A DNA stretch of 64,000 bases from Sapria himalayana. Taxonomy: Eukaryota > Streptophyta > Magnoliopsida > Malpighiales > Rafflesiaceae. The notes below the pieces were generated by a model that was given only the letters and a program-made list of their open reading frames with translations, ran no database searches and had not been told where the DNA came from. Of the stretch, positions 21,681 to 36,900 are shown piece by piece. The stretch covers positions 61,090 through 125,089 of the forward strand of contig JAREIK010010204.1 in assembly GCA_029783825.1 (NCBI GenBank), written 5' to 3'. Both the position numbers and the translations under genes were made by a program. Numbering within the stretch: position 1 is the stretch's first letter; each line of letters begins with the position of its first letter.

Positions 21681-23651
21681 GACAAATAGATAGGTAGATA
21701 GCTATACACATATAGACAAATACATTTATAGACAAATAAATATATAGACAATTAGAAAAATAGATAAATATATAGATAAATACATAAACAAATAGAAAAA
21801 TATATAGATAGATAAATAAATAGACAGATAGATTGATTGACTATTAGATAGAAATAATTTTAGTTAGATAGTTTGACAGATATAATGTTAGATCAATAGT
21901 AAGATAAAAAGATAGACAGTTATATAGTTATATAGATTGATAGGTAGACATATAGACATTTAAATAAATAAACAAATAAAAAGATAGATAGATAGATAGA
22001 TCAAAAGCTAGACAGGTAGATAGATAGACAAATAGACAGATAGACAAATAAAATATATATAGATAGATAGATTGAAAGATAAAAGATTGACTGATAGACT
22101 GATAGATAGCTAGAGAGATAGATAAATAAAATGATAGACAACTATATATAGAGACAGCTAGATAAATAAATATATAGATAGATAGCTAGATATATAGATA
22201 GATAGGTAGATAGATAAAGAGATAGATAGTTATATCTATCTAAAGATAGTTAGATGGATGGACAAATAGACAAATATACAGATAGAGAGGCTTAGTGACA
22301 GAACATATACATATAGATAGATAGATAGCTATATAGTTTGAAAAATTGATAGATCGACAAATAAAGAGATATAAAAATAGAAAGATAGATCGACAGATTA
22401 TCGATAGCCATTTAGATAGGTAGCCAGATAGATACATAGACATATAAATAGTTAGATAGATAGATAGATATGCAGATAGTCAAATAAACAAATAGACAGA
22501 TAAATATATAGATAGACAGACAGATAGATAGATAGATAGATAGACAAATAAAAATTTAGATAGATAGATAGATAAATACATTGACTGATAGATAGCTAGA
22601 AAGATAGACAAATAGAATGATAGACACCTATATATAAAGATAACATGATAGATAAATAGATAGATAGATAGATAGATGAATAGATAGAAAGATAGACAGA
22701 TTGACTATTAAATAGAAAGAGTTGTAGTTTGATAGTTTGATAGATATATAGTTATATTGATAGTAACATAGATTGATAGATAAACATATAGTCATTTAAT
22801 TAAATAAACAAATAAAAAAATAAATGTTTATATAGATATATAGATACATAGATAGATAAATGGATCGAATTCTAGACAGATAGATAGAGAAAGAAAGAAA
22901 TAAACAGATAGACAAATAGAAATATATATATAGATAGATAGAAAGATAAACGATTGACTGATAGAAACCCAGATAGATAGATAGATAGAATGATAGATAG
23001 GTATATATAGAGATAGCTAGATAAATAAATATATAGATAGATGATATATAGATATACAAATATAAATTAATAGATGGATATAGAGATAGATAGTTAGACA
23101 CATAGATAGATAAATAGAAAGATATATAGATATAAAGATAGATAGATGGATGGACAAATAGATAGATAGATAGATAGATAGAGAGAATGAGTGAAAGAAG
23201 ATTGACATATAGATAGCTATATATATTGATAGATTGTAGATCGACAAAAATAGAGATAAATCGATATAAAAATAGATAGATAGATAGACAAATATATCGA
23301 TAGCCATATAGACAGGTAGCAAGATACACACAGACATATAAATAATTAGATAGATAAATAGATAGATAGGTTGTCAAATAAACAAATATATAGATATATA
23401 TATATATATATATAGATTGACACTTAGATAGATAGATAGAGAAACAAATTGATTGATAGATATAAATAGAAATTTATATAGATAGATAGATAGATAGATA
23501 AATTGATTGACTGATAGACTGATAGATAGCTAGAGAGATTGACAAATAGAATGATAGACCCCTATATATAAAGACAACAAGATAAATAAATAGATAGAGT
23601 GATAGATAGATAGATCGATAGACAGATAGACAGAATGATAGATAAATATAA

Positions 23652-23692
<41 letters not shown>

Positions 23693-24831
23693 TGGGTGCA
23701 CAAATATACGGTTAGAAAAATGAGAGATTAAATGATAAAAGATAGACATTTTGTTATATATATATATAGATTGATTGGTTTCTATATCAATAAATAGAGA
23801 GATAAACAGATATACAAATATATAGATAGATAGATAGACAGATATATCAATAGCCAGAGAGACAAGTTGCTAGATAGACACATAGACATATAAATAGTTA
23901 GATAGATAAATATATATAAAGATAGAAAGTTAGCTAGGTAGATAGATATGCAGATAAAAAAATAGTCATATAGATAGATAGATGTACAAAAAGATAGATA
24001 GACAGGCAGGTAGAATGGCAGATAAATAGATAGATACATAGATAGAAAAATAGATAGACATATAGAAAGATAGACTGATTAATAGATTGATAGATAGATA
24101 GACAGATTGATATATATCTAGATCCTAGATATATTGATAGCATATAGACATATAGACATATATAAAGAAATATAGATAGATAGTTAGACAAATAGATTAT
24201 AATATATATAGATAAATAGATATATAGTTATATAGATAGTCAAATATATAGATAAATAAATATACTGATATGCATAACGATAGATGGGAAGATATAAAGA
24301 TTGTCAAATAGAAAGAATATCATCCATTGCGCATTGTTTTATTTTGACTAGCGTATCTTTTTTTATTAGCTTGCTAACTTCTGTCATCTAGTCCCTCATC
24401 TCTATTATTGGATGAGAAATTAGGCAACATAATAGTAGCTAAAATACTTGATTGATATATAGATAGATAGTTAGACAAATATATTGATAAATAAATTGAC
24501 ATATAAACAAATTGATAGATATATAGATAGACATATCGATAGGTAGACATATAGATAGATAGATATATATGCAGATAGCCATAGAGGAATAATATTAGAT
24601 ATATAGATAGAATTATAGATATATTGATTTATACACAATTAGATAGATAAATTGATAGACAACTAAATATTTAGATAGATAGATAGATACTAAGATAGAT
24701 ATGCAGATAGACAGATAAAAAGATAATATGAGATAGATAGATTGACATATATACAGATAGACATATTGACATATAGATAGATAGAAAGATTGATGGAAAG
24801 ATAGACAGATAGACATACACACACACACACT

Positions 24832-24865
<34 letters not shown>

Positions 24866-25158
24866 GATATACGATAGATAGATAGATAGATAGATAAACA
24901 AGTATACAGAAATATATATATATATATATATATATAGATAGATAGATAGAGACATTAATAGATAGACAACTAGATAGACAGATAGATAGATAGAAAAATA
25001 GAAACATAGAGAGATAAACAAAGTGACATATAGAGGGACCGACAGATATAACGGTAGATAGATATATAGATATATATATAGATATACAACCATAAGAAAG
25101 ATAGTTAGAAAGATAGACAAATAGACAAATATTTAGATAGATAGACGGATAGACATAT

Positions 25159-25196
<38 letters not shown>

Positions 25197-26789
25197 ATAT
25201 ATAGATAGATAGACTAATAGAAAGATTGATAAACAGATAGATTGATAGACAGATAGATAGATAGACACATAAAGATAAAAACATATACATATATATAGAT
25301 AGATAGATAGACAAGTTACATAGATTGATATATAGGTATATAAAAATATAGAAAAATAGATAATTATATAGATAGACATATAGATAGATAGCCGGATAGA
25401 TAGATAAAATAAAGTCATATAGACAAATAGATAGATAGACAGATAGATAAATGACAGATTAATAATAGAATGATTTAAAGATTGATAGATAGATGGATAG
25501 AAATATAGACAATTAGATAGATTGATAGATAGATACATAGACTTATAGACTGGTAAATTCAAAGGTAGATAAAGAGACAAAGACATAGCCATGTAGACAA
25601 ATAATAATTGATAGATAGATAGGTCGACAGATAGATAGATAAATAAAAGATAGATAGAAAAAAAGATATATAGAGAGATAAATAGATTGACAAATAGATG
25701 GATAAACACATAAACACATATATAGATAGAAAGATAAATAGATATATGATGAATAGGCTGATAGAAATTAGATAGATAAATAGTTTGATAGATAGATATA
25801 TAAATAGATAGTTAGTTAGTTAGATAGTTAGACAATTAGATAAAAAGATAGATATAGAAAGATAGGTAGACAAATAGACATATAGAAAGATAGATGATAT
25901 ATATTAAGAAAGATAGACAAATAGTCAGATAGAATGATAGAAAATAGTTAGATAGATAGATAAACATATAGACAGATAGGTAGATTGACAGATAGACATA
26001 CAAATAGATAGATAGATAGATAGATAGATAAATATGCAAATAGACATATAGATAGATAAATAGATAAAGAAATAGATAGATAGTAAAATAGATTGATTGA
26101 TTGATATACAAATAAATTAATAGATAGATAGACTAATTGATAGATGGATACATAGATAGATAGGTATATAGATAGATAGATAAATAGTTAGGCAGACAAA
26201 TAGATAGATAGATAGATAGATGGAATAATAGACATATATAGTAAAAGATAGATAGAGAGATAGATAGAGATATACAAATAGACAAAAATAAAGTTATACA
26301 TACAGATATATAAGTAGATAGATAATAGATATATAGATATATAGATAGACAGACAAATAAATAGATAGACAAATAAACAAGTAGATAGAATGATACATAG
26401 AAACATATACATATAGACATATAGACAATAGACAAATAGGCAAATAGATAGATAGATATATAGATAGATAGATAGATAAAAACTTATACACATTGAAAAA
26501 TAGGCACATAGACACTTAGACACATAGATGCATAGACATAGACACAGACACATAGTCATAGACAAAAAGAGTGATACAGAGCATGACAGACAGACAAATA
26601 AACAATTAGACACATAGTTAGATAGATGGATAGGAAAATCGAGAGATTGACATATATACAGATAAACAAATATAAAGATAGAAAGATTGAAAGATTGAAA
26701 GATAGTCAGATAGACTTATAGATTGATTTATTGACATATAGATAGATAGATAGTCAGATAGCTAGATACACACACACACACACACACAC

Positions 26790-26826
<37 letters not shown>

Positions 26827-28290
26827 TAAATAGACATATATAAAAATAAATAGATAGACAAATTGTAAAATAGATAAATATATAGATAGACAAATAATAT
26901 GATAGATTAATAGATAAATATATAGATAAGTAAATAGAGAGATAGGAAGATAGACATATAAAAAGATATACACATATATAGATAGTTAGATATAGAGATA
27001 GATAGACTGATAGAAAGAAAGTTTATTATATAGTTAGAGAGATAGATAGACATATAAATAGATAGATAGTTAGATAGTTAAACAAATATATAGATAGATA
27101 TATAAATAGATAGATTGTTAGCCAGTTAGATAGATAGATATGAAGATAGACATATAGACAGATAGAAAGAATAACAAATAGACATATAGATAGTTAGTCA
27201 ATTATATAGATAATTACATAGATAGATAGTTAGATAGTTACACAGAGAGATAAATAGATAGATAAATAGATAAAAAGATAGATAGACAAATATACAAATA
27301 GATAGATAGATAAATAGCAACATAGATTTATATATAGATAGACAGATAGATAGATTTATTAATAGACTAATAGATAGAATGATAGTTAAATAGTTAGATA
27401 GATAGTTAGATTGATAGAAAGATAGTAGTTTGTTATAAATATAGATAGATAGACGTATTATCATGTAGACAAATTAATAGATAGATAGATACACTGACAA
27501 ATAAATAGATAGATAGATAGATAGATAGAAAATTGATAGATAGACAAATAGAGATATAGATATAAAGATAGATAGATAAAAAGATATATAGATAGATAGA
27601 AAATAAATAAATAGATATATAGACATATAGTTAAATAGGTAGATAGACAAATAGATTGATAGACACTTAGAAAGATAGAGAGATATACATATCAAAAAAT
27701 AGATAGATAGAAAGATAGCCATATAGACAAATATATAGATATACAAATAGATAGATAGTCAAATAAATAGACAAATACAAAGCTCGGTAGATAGATATAT
27801 ATATATATATATATAGACAAAAATACAAATAGATAGATAGATTGATTGATTGATAGATAGAAAGATTGATAGATAGATAGATAGATAGCCAAATAAAAAG
27901 ATATACATATATAAAAATAGATAGATAGATAGACAAATTGAAATATATAATGATAGAAAAATACACATATTGATAGATAGATAGATATATATATATAGAT
28001 AGATAGATATAGAGAAAGATAGATTGATAAATAGATAGAAAGATAGATAGACTGATAGATTATTAGATAGATATATAGATAGATAGATAGATTGATTGAT
28101 TGACTAATAGATTGATTGACTAATAGTTTGATAGGCAGATATACAAATAGACCGATAGGCAAAAGACAAAAACATAGAAAAAAATATATATAGATAAATA
28201 GACACTTAGAAAAATATATAGATATATAAATATATTGATATATTGATATATAGATAGATATATAGATAGATAAATATATAAATATATAGA
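21681..28290 (-). repeat. (GATA)n interspersed array 3 with higher-order structure
   Basis: About 6.6 kb of GATA with GACA, AATA, GATT and GAAA variants. It is the same repeat as arrays 1 and 2 but on the opposite strand. Longer blocks recur: 'gactgatagatagctagagag...tatatataaagacaac' near 22095, 22585, 22960 and 23515, and 'tcgatagcca...gacaggtagc...catataaatagttagata' near 22400, 23297 and 23850. Embedded microsatellites include AC runs (24815-24850, 26767-26790) and TA runs. Minus-strand open frames such as 24831-25709 (292 codons) are repeat readouts. Confidence 0.93.
24310..24450. other. Small non-repeat island in array 3
   Basis: About 140 bases that are not GATA-like ('catccattgcgcattg', 'agcttgctaacttctg'). 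On the minus strand one frame gives EMRD*MTEVSKLIKKDTLV, which faintly resembles the CACTA coiled-coil tail, but it is too short to assign. It is probably the last remnant of an inserted sequence swallowed by array growth. Confidence 0.4.
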
Positions 28291-29075
28291 AATCCAATAA
28301 ATAAGGAAGGATTCTACACTGGTTAGCCTTCTGGTATCAGTGGGGTTTATCAGTAGCGAATAATGTAGGTAGAAAAGTATAACATGGAGAGAAACATGTG
28401 AAGGTGACGGTGAAGTTGCTTGAATCTGTATTTCAGGATAGTCCTGTCTTGGGTTTGTTTTCTTAACAAAATAAGAGCAGGCAAACAGGGGTGGAAAATC
28501 TATAAGATGTGAAGGGAGAAGCTAGCGATGGCTGCTCTTGGTGCAGTCCAGGAGAAAGCAGCACGGAGGTAAAGTGACCTATGAAAACGAAGAGAAGACA
28601 TGACAAAAAGCTGGAAATCTGAGATGTCATGTTGTTATTTGCCATGATTTGTTTTGTTTCTCGGATTATCTTTGACAATGTGTTAAGGGTGGGGAAAAGG
28701 GTATGGGGTAGGTTAGAATATAAAAGTTATATGAAGATGGATAAAGTGGCAGGTGAAGCAGAAATAAAGCACTGGGGCAATGACAAAGGCATCGAGTAGG
28801 CAGGAAATGGAAGAAAAGAATGCAATTGAGGAATAAAGAATACGGAGGAAAACCATAGCAAACAGCAATAAATAGAATGCATACAACATTGCTGGAAAAT
28901 TATAAATTTATTTCAAATGCAAACAAAATTAAAAGTAAAGTGTAACTCTTAATAAATAAATGTTAGAATAGGCTAAGGAAGGGTGTAAGGGGCAATGGGT
29001 AGAAAGCAAGTAGGTTGTAAAAATGGTATTCCTCTGCCAAAAGAGAGGGTTAATATTAATAAAAAAAACTTTCCA
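28291..29075. other. Unrecognised 0.8-kb island between GATA arrays
   Basis: Sequence with much higher GC than anything nearby, flanked on both sides by GATA array in the same orientation. A 71-codon minus open frame (28463-28678) has a hydrophobic stretch (ISSFLSCLLFVFIGHFTSVL), but I recognise no protein. No terminal repeats, target duplication or RNA-gene signature could be seen. It may be a solo LTR or a piece of single-copy DNA inserted in the array. Confidence 0.4.
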
Positions 29076-30044
29076 AAAAAAATAGATAGATACACAGAAT
29101 GACAGATAAATAAATAGATATATAGATAGACAAATAGATAGATTAATAAAATAGACAAATAGATAGATTGACATATCGATAGATCGACAGATAGATAGAT
29201 AGACATATAGATAAAAAGATAAATAAAGAGCAAGATAAATAGATTAATAGATTGACAGAAAAATAGATAGAGAGATTAACATAAAGATAGAAAGATAGAT
29301 AGAAAGATAGATAGACAAATAGATATTTACAAAGATAGACAGATAAATAGATAGATAGATAGATAGAGATATAGACAGAAAGATAGATAGACAAATAGAT
29401 AGATAGATACATATATATATATATATATTTAGACAGATAGTCAGATATATAGATATAGATAGATAGATATATACATATATATTCAGATGATGGACATACA
29501 TATAGATAGATAGTTAGATAGATAAGCAAAGAGATATATAGAAAGATAAATAGATAATTAAATATACAGATAGATAGATTGACAAATAGATAAATAGATA
29601 AATAGATATTTTGATACATAGATAAATAGGCAAATAGTCAAATAAATAAATAGATTAATTGATTGACATAACAATGGATAGACAAATCAATACATAGATA
29701 TATAGATAAATTGATAGACAAGTATATAGATATATAGATAAACAAATAGATAGAATGACAGATAGACAGATTGACAAATCAATAAATATATAGATAGATA
29801 GAAGGTATATAGATAAATAGATAGATAGATAGGTCTATTGATACACACAAAGATAAATAGATAGATAGACAAATAGATGGATAGACAAATAAAAAAATCT
29901 TTAAATACACAGATAAATAGATAGACAAATATATAGATTAACAAATTGATAAATAGATAGATAGATTGGTAGATATACAAATAGATAGTTAGATACACAA
30001 ATATATAGATAGACAAATAGACATATAGATAGATACAGAGAAAC

Positions 30045-30092
<48 letters not shown>

Positions 30093-30450
30093 ATAGACAG
30101 ATATATAGATAGACATATTGATAGATAGACACATCAATAAATAATCAGATAGATGGGTAGATAGGTAAATAGACAAATAAATACATAGACAAATAGACAA
30201 ATTAACCGATAGATAGTTAGATAGGTACACAGATAGATAGACAGAAAGATAGATAGATAGATAAATAGATAGATAGACCCAAAGACTATAATAGACTTAT
30301 ATACTAAAAGATAAGAGAGAGAGATAGTCAGAGAGATAGAAAAAAATAAACATATATTGATTGATTGATTAATAGAGATATAGACAGAGATAGATAGATA
30401 GATAGATAGATAAACAATAAACATAGAGACAAATAGACAGATAGACTGAT
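29076..30450 (-). repeat. (GATA)n interspersed array 4
   Basis: Continuation of the GATA array after the island, same orientation as array 3, with a (TA)n run at about 30048-30087. It ends at the left terminus of element E3. Confidence 0.93.
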
Positions 30451-30474
30451 ATGACTACTAAAAATTATGATAAT

Positions 30475-31275
30475 ATTGATTGAAATATTGACCAAAAAAT
30501 TTGGTCGGTAATTGTTATCCAAAACACGACCAGATTGCAACCACAAAAGGGTTCAAAAAAAAATTCTACTGACCAAATATGCCACAAAATACCGACCATA
30601 ATTACCGACCAAATATTTTTGGTCGGAAATCAATCTTTAGAGTTTTTATCGAATATATTACCGCCTATTTAACAACCTATCATTATAATTCATCGGTATA
30701 TTGTATTTTCAATTTATTTATGGCTTCGAACATACCGACCATTTACCGACCAAATATATAGGTCGGTAATTACTAATCAATTTAGAGATCCAAGATGAGC
30801 ATCAGAAAAAAATACTTCCTACCAAATTCCCGACCAACTACCGACCATATATTACTGACCAAAAATATTTTGTCGGGAATATGATATGTAAATTAGGAGA
30901 GAATTAGCAAAAAAAATTCCAAAAGATTACCAACTATTTAACGACCAAAAATATATAACCATTAATAATAGTCAGTAAAGTGGTTATCCAATATATTTAT
31001 AACGTCATAATTACTGACCAAACTACTGACTGAATATTTAGGTCGATAATTTTGACCATTTCACGACCGAATACAGACCATAACTCCTGACCAAAATATT
31101 TTAGGTCAGAAATTGGTCAGTAAATTAGGATGTAAATAGCGAATAGAAATTACCGACTAATTACATACCATTTAACAACCAAAAACATATTACCATTAAA
31201 ATTGGTCGGTATATTGGACTTCCAAATACTTATAAATTTGTTCTCACCGACCTTTTACCGACCATAATTTTTGTA
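30475..31275. repeat. E3 subterminal 'ACCGACC' motif cluster
   Basis: Many direct and inverted copies of a 12-15 base motif around accgaccaaa and its complement tttggtcggt, spaced irregularly over 800 bases. Such clusters are the presumed binding platform of the element-encoded TNPA/Transposase_24-type protein. I see no coding sequence here. Confidence 0.75.
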
Positions 31276-33345
31276 ATTCAATGTTTTAATTTTTTTTGAT
31301 TTGAAAATCATTTGCTAAGTCATTATAACCTAGATTTAATTAAACTCTATCATTTTTTCGAATCAGAGCCAATTGTAAGCACGAAATCACAAAAATTTGA
31401 TATTTCTTCTGAATCTAGGTAAGTTTTTCTTTGTTCTTTTCCTTCAAATTTCTTATACACATCTGCGTCTATATGAATTATACATAGACATTTAGAATTT
31501 CATTTTTCAGTATATTCTGGTATTAGGGTTTTTTTCTCCTCCTAATTTGTTAATTTTTGCTTCTGTTTTATTTAACCTTACATGATTTTGACTCTACACA
31601 ATTAATTAAACTATAATTTTTCATTTTTTAAAATTTGTTCATCTATTGTTTATATTTTTAGGGTTTTAGTGATTTTGATTTCAATTACATGATGTTTGTA
31701 TCTGAATAATCTTTATATTAATGGTTTATATTTATATAATCATATAACATTATGCATAAATGTCTATACTTTAATAAATATTATGATTTATGTTAAATCA
31801 AACTTTTATTTAATGTTAATCTTAATTAATGTCTATAACAGTATATATAAAATTTTATACATTTATATAATCGAATGATATTATGTATAATTGTCTATAC
31901 TTTAATATATATATATATATATTTATAAACATATTATATTATAAATACACATTGATATGTTTATATAAACATATAATTTATTTATAAATATGTATACATA
32001 TATATTAATATTTATAAATATCTATACAAAATTTACATTAAACTATCGATTTATATATTTTATTATATAAGAATTATGTAATATTAAATGATTATACAAT
32101 TTTGTAAATATTTCTATTACATATTATTTTTTATATAAATATTGAATATTTGTAATGTTTATATAAATATGATATATATACTATATATTATTTATAAAAG
32201 TATTACATATAAATATAATAATATTTAAGTAACATTTATTAAAATATTGTATTCACAAATATTATATAGATACACATGTTTAATTATATAATCATATGCC
32301 ATTTTATGTAAAATTATTTATAACTTTATTTATAATAAAGTTAACTACTTTTATAACTATATTTTTAACTTTATATAACTAATTTGTATCTATATAATAA
32401 TGTATACCTATATGTATAATTCTATATACCTATATTTCTAAAAAATATATTATATGTATACTAATATATAACTATATATAATTATATTTTACTAAATGAA
32501 AACCTATATAAATGTTAAATATAATTATATCTTTAACTACATACATATTTATAACTATATGTGTATGACTATATATAAATATTTGTATAAATATGTAATG
32601 CTCTATATAATTAAATATAACTATATTTGTATCTATATATACATATATGTATTCATATAATTAAATTAAAATATTTGTTTATAACATTGTATATATTTAT
32701 GTTAACTACTTATCACGACTTGTATAAATATACTATATATAAATATTTGTATAACTAAATAAATGTCTATATAATTATATATTACTATATTTGTAACTAT
32801 ATATACATTTATGTATTAATATAATTAAAGCAAAATATTTTTTTATAACGTTGTTTATATTTATGTATAACCACTAATAACTACTTGTATGAATATATCT
32901 ATATATAACTATATATTTTATTATATATAACTATTTATAACTATATATATTATATGTAAAATAATATATAACTATAAATAATTATATCTTACAATGTGTA
33001 TAACTTTAAAAGTTTTGTGCATAATTATATTTAAATATTAAATTTACAACTTATATTTAAACTCCATTTGTTTTTAGTAGTATATAAAAAAGTATTCTAT
33101 TATAACTATACTTATACATAACTTTATGTATAAATATATAAAATTAAATTAACAAATATATAAACCTACATGTATAAATATATGTTTAACTATATGGGTA
33201 ACTATATGTATAACCATATGTAACTATATTTATAATTACATGCATAACAACATACAACATTATTTTAAACTATATGTGTATAACTAAATATAAATATTTG
33301 TATGACTAAATAAATATCAATATAATTATATATAACTATATTTGT

Positions 33346-33413
<68 letters not shown>

Positions 33414-33990
33414 GTATTAATATAATTAACGCAAAATATTTTTTTTATAATGTTGTTTATATTTATGTATAACTACTTATAACTACTTGTATGAATATAT
33501 CTATATATAACTATATCTTTAATTATATATACCTATTTATAACTATATATATTATATGTAATATTTTATATAACTATAAATAATTTTATCTTACTATGTC
33601 TATATCTTTAAAAGTTTTATGCATAATTAGATCTAAATATTAAATTTATAGCTTATTTTTAACATATATTTGTATGTAGTAATATATAAAAAAGTATTAT
33701 AGTAATGTATACCTATACATTACTATATGTATTTATATATACAATTAAATGAACAAATATTTAAACATACATGTATAAATATATGTTTAACTATATGTGT
33801 ACCTATATGTATAACCACATGTAACTATATTTATAATTAAATGTATAACAACATACAATATTATGTTAAACTATATGTGTATAACTATATATAAATATTT
33901 GTATATCTAAATAAATCTCTATATAATTATATATAACTATAATTAAAGACAATTGCTTTTGTTAAATAAAATAATTTTTGTTAGCTAGTT
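31276..33990 (+). repeat. AT-rich 5' untranslated region/intron with tandem duplication
   Basis: A possible noncoding first exon ends near 31418 (tctgaatctag then gtaagttt). After it lies about 2.5 kb of 'aactatatgtgtataactat' type sequence. A roughly 600-bp unit is duplicated: 'gcaaaatatttttttataacgttg' at about 32828 recurs at about 33430, each followed by 'ctacttgtatgaatatatct'. A (TA)n run lies at 33350-33409. A homologous but shorter-period tandem region precedes the TNP2 gene of E2 (47280-48460). No coding potential is seen. Confidence 0.65.
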
Positions 33991-36900
33991 ATGCAAGACG
34001 ATCGTGAATGGATGTACAAGGGTCAAATTATAAATGGAATATTCTTTTATGAATGGGGGGATAAAGTAGATAAGTTTTTTGAGTTTTCTCTGAGACATCC
34101 TGAGTATGTGAATAGTGGTATAGATATAACCATATGTGTATGGAATTTTTGTTAACTATATGTGTATAACTATAGTGTCCTTGCACTTTAGTTAAATGTC
34201 AAAATAATAAGTTTTTGAATTTTGAGACTATGAAGATGAATTTGTATAGAAATGGTTTTGTGGTAGATTACTATGTTGGGATATACCATGGTGAGAAACA
34301 AGTCCACCAGAGTTGTTTTAGTTCAGTACGGGTATCAGTAATTGAATTTGATCAGATGGTCTTAGATATTATTAATCACACTACATACCATAAAATAGTT
34401 TTTGATGATGTGGGTCATGAATTCAACCCTAATTAGGAACCCAATGCCAATGAAAAAAATTTATATGATATGATTTGAGCTGGAGATAAAACTCTATATA
34501 AGGAAAATTTTAAGCATACTAAACTTTCTGGAGATGTGAAGATGTTAGAAATAAAATGCATACACAGGTGTTCGCATGCATGGTTTGATGATATGTTAAA
34601 TTCATTCAAGAATTGTTGCCAAAATATAATATGATGCCATTGGATTTCTATAACATGAAGAAGTTAGTTAGAGGCTTAGGATTACCCATACAAGTCATTC
34701 ATTGCTGTGTGAACAACTGTATGATATACTGGGGTAATGACAGTGACCTTAATAGTTGTATAATATATGGGCATGCTCGGTACAAGCAAAAGGTTAGGGG
34801 TTCTGGAAATAGATTGTATATACATAAGTTGAAGGTGCCGTATATTAAGATGCACTATTTTCCAATAACACCTAGGTTGTAGAGATTGTATGCATCAACC
34901 ACAATAGCTAATGAAATGAGGTGGCATTCAGAGCATTATATGGAGGATGGTAAGATGTGTCACCATTCTGTTGCCCCTGCTTTGAAACATTTGGATGAGT
35001 GTTGTCCTAATTTTTCTTTTGAAGTTTGAAATGTAAAGCTGGGTTTATTTGCTGATGGTTTGTAGCCATTTGGTCAATCTAGACAGTAATATTCTTTGTG
35101 GCTTGTGGTGGTGACCCCGTATAATTTGCCTCCAGACTTATGTATGAAGGAGGAATTTATGTTTTGACTATGTTAGTACCAGAGCCTACGAATCCAAAGG
35201 GGAAGATAGATGTTCTCTTGCAGCCATTGATAGCGAAGTTGAAAAGTATTTGGGGTGTTAGGGTTCAAAATTATGATATTTCCAAACGGCAAAATTTTCA
35301 GATGCGCACTACCCTCATGTCGACCATAAATGACTTTCCAGCATATTCTATGTTGTCTGGATAGAGTACAACTGGTATGTTGGCATGTCCACATTGTATG
35401 GATGATTCTGATGCTTTTAGATTAATTAAGAGTGGAAAATAGTCATGGTTCGACAATAATTAGAAGTTTTTGCCCATTAATCATCTGTATCGATGTAACA
35501 CCAAAGACTTCATTAAAAATATAAACGTTACTAAATAATTTCTGGGGGTTAGATTTGGGGATGATATTCTGTAGGAATTGAATAACAGAGGGTTGAGGAA
35601 GGTGAAAGATGTTGATGCTAAGGTTGTGAATACAGCTATATCTAAGACTTGTGGATGGAATAAGAGAAGTATTTTTTGAAAATTTCACAACATGTGAACA
35701 CTTGCTCAGGCACAATCTTGATGTTATTCATATATAGAAGAATGTGTTTGACAATATTTTCAATACCATGTTTAATATACCAGATAAAACTAAGGACACT
35801 TACAAGTCAAGAGATGAGTTGAATAAATATTGTCATCATTTGACAATATTTACCATGATGTGCCATTTGTTCTCAATAAATCACAGAAGAAGGTTGTGTT
35901 GGAGTGAGTAAAAAAACTTAGATTTCCAGATGGTTATGCTTCTAATCTAGGGATATGTGTGGATGCAAACAAACTTAAGATGTTTGGCATGATGAGTCAT
36001 GATTGTCATGTATTCATGCAAATGTTGTTACCAATTACTCTTCGAGAATTCCTGCCTAATAGAATATGGGAGCCGATAATTGAGATTTCTTTATTCTTCA
36101 AGCAACTTACTTCTTCATTGACTAATGAGAAGTTGAGGAATCTGAATGAACAAATTCTAGTTATCTTATGCTATCTTGAGAAAATCTTTTCTTCAAGTTT
36201 TTTTGACTCAATGGAATATCTTTCAGTGCACTTGGCTTACAAAACTAGGTTTGCTGGTTCTGTCTATTATCCTTGGATGTATCCTCCAGAAAGGTAATAT
36301 TAATTCACAAAACCAATTCTTTTCCTATATATATTTTTATATATACACAAAAATGATTTGTAATTTTTAATAATCTTTTTGTAGATACTTGAGGAAAATA
36401 AAACATATAATAATGAATAAAACTGAGGTTGAGGGTTCTATATCAATAGGCCATATTATGGATGAGGCTATAAATTTCACATCTTTCTATTTCAAAGAAG
36501 GTGATCCAACTTTTCCACTTAAGAAAAAGCTGAATGAGATTTATCTTTATGACAGTGTGGATAATGAAATGTTTGAAATTTTCAAGCCTCCGAGTAAAGC
36601 AATTGGTGCTGAAGGGAAAAGGTATCTAGAAGACTATAAATATACTACAGCTCTTCTATATTTTCTAATGAATTGTCGAGAGCTTCAACCATTCATTGAA
36701 TAAGTACTTCCTAATAGTCAAATGACATATATTACGCATTAGAATTTACTATTTCCTTTCAATGTATCATTTATTTTTAATTTCTTTTTGTAGTGATTTT
36801 GTTACAGATAAATGTATGGAGTTTCCTAACATTAATGAAAAAGTAATCAATGCCATGACGGAGAAAGAATTTCCATCATTTTTTGAAAAATACATATGTT

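Noticed and set aside
24831..25709. 292-codon minus open frame and dozens of similar long frames rich in Tyr, Leu, Ser and Ile
   Set aside because: They translate the TATC tetranucleotide, which has no stop codon in any frame and reads Tyr-Leu-Ser-Ile. No domain or codon-use signal is present.
21681..30450. Reading the GATA array as a CRISPR array or as a centromeric satellite
   Set aside because: There are no regular spacers, and no 150-180 bp satellite monomer is visible. The base unit is four bases with drift and occasional longer blocks.
31696..31878. Small plus open frame rich in Tyr, Asn and Ile
   Set aside because: It lies in the AT-rich leader of E3 and reflects composition only.
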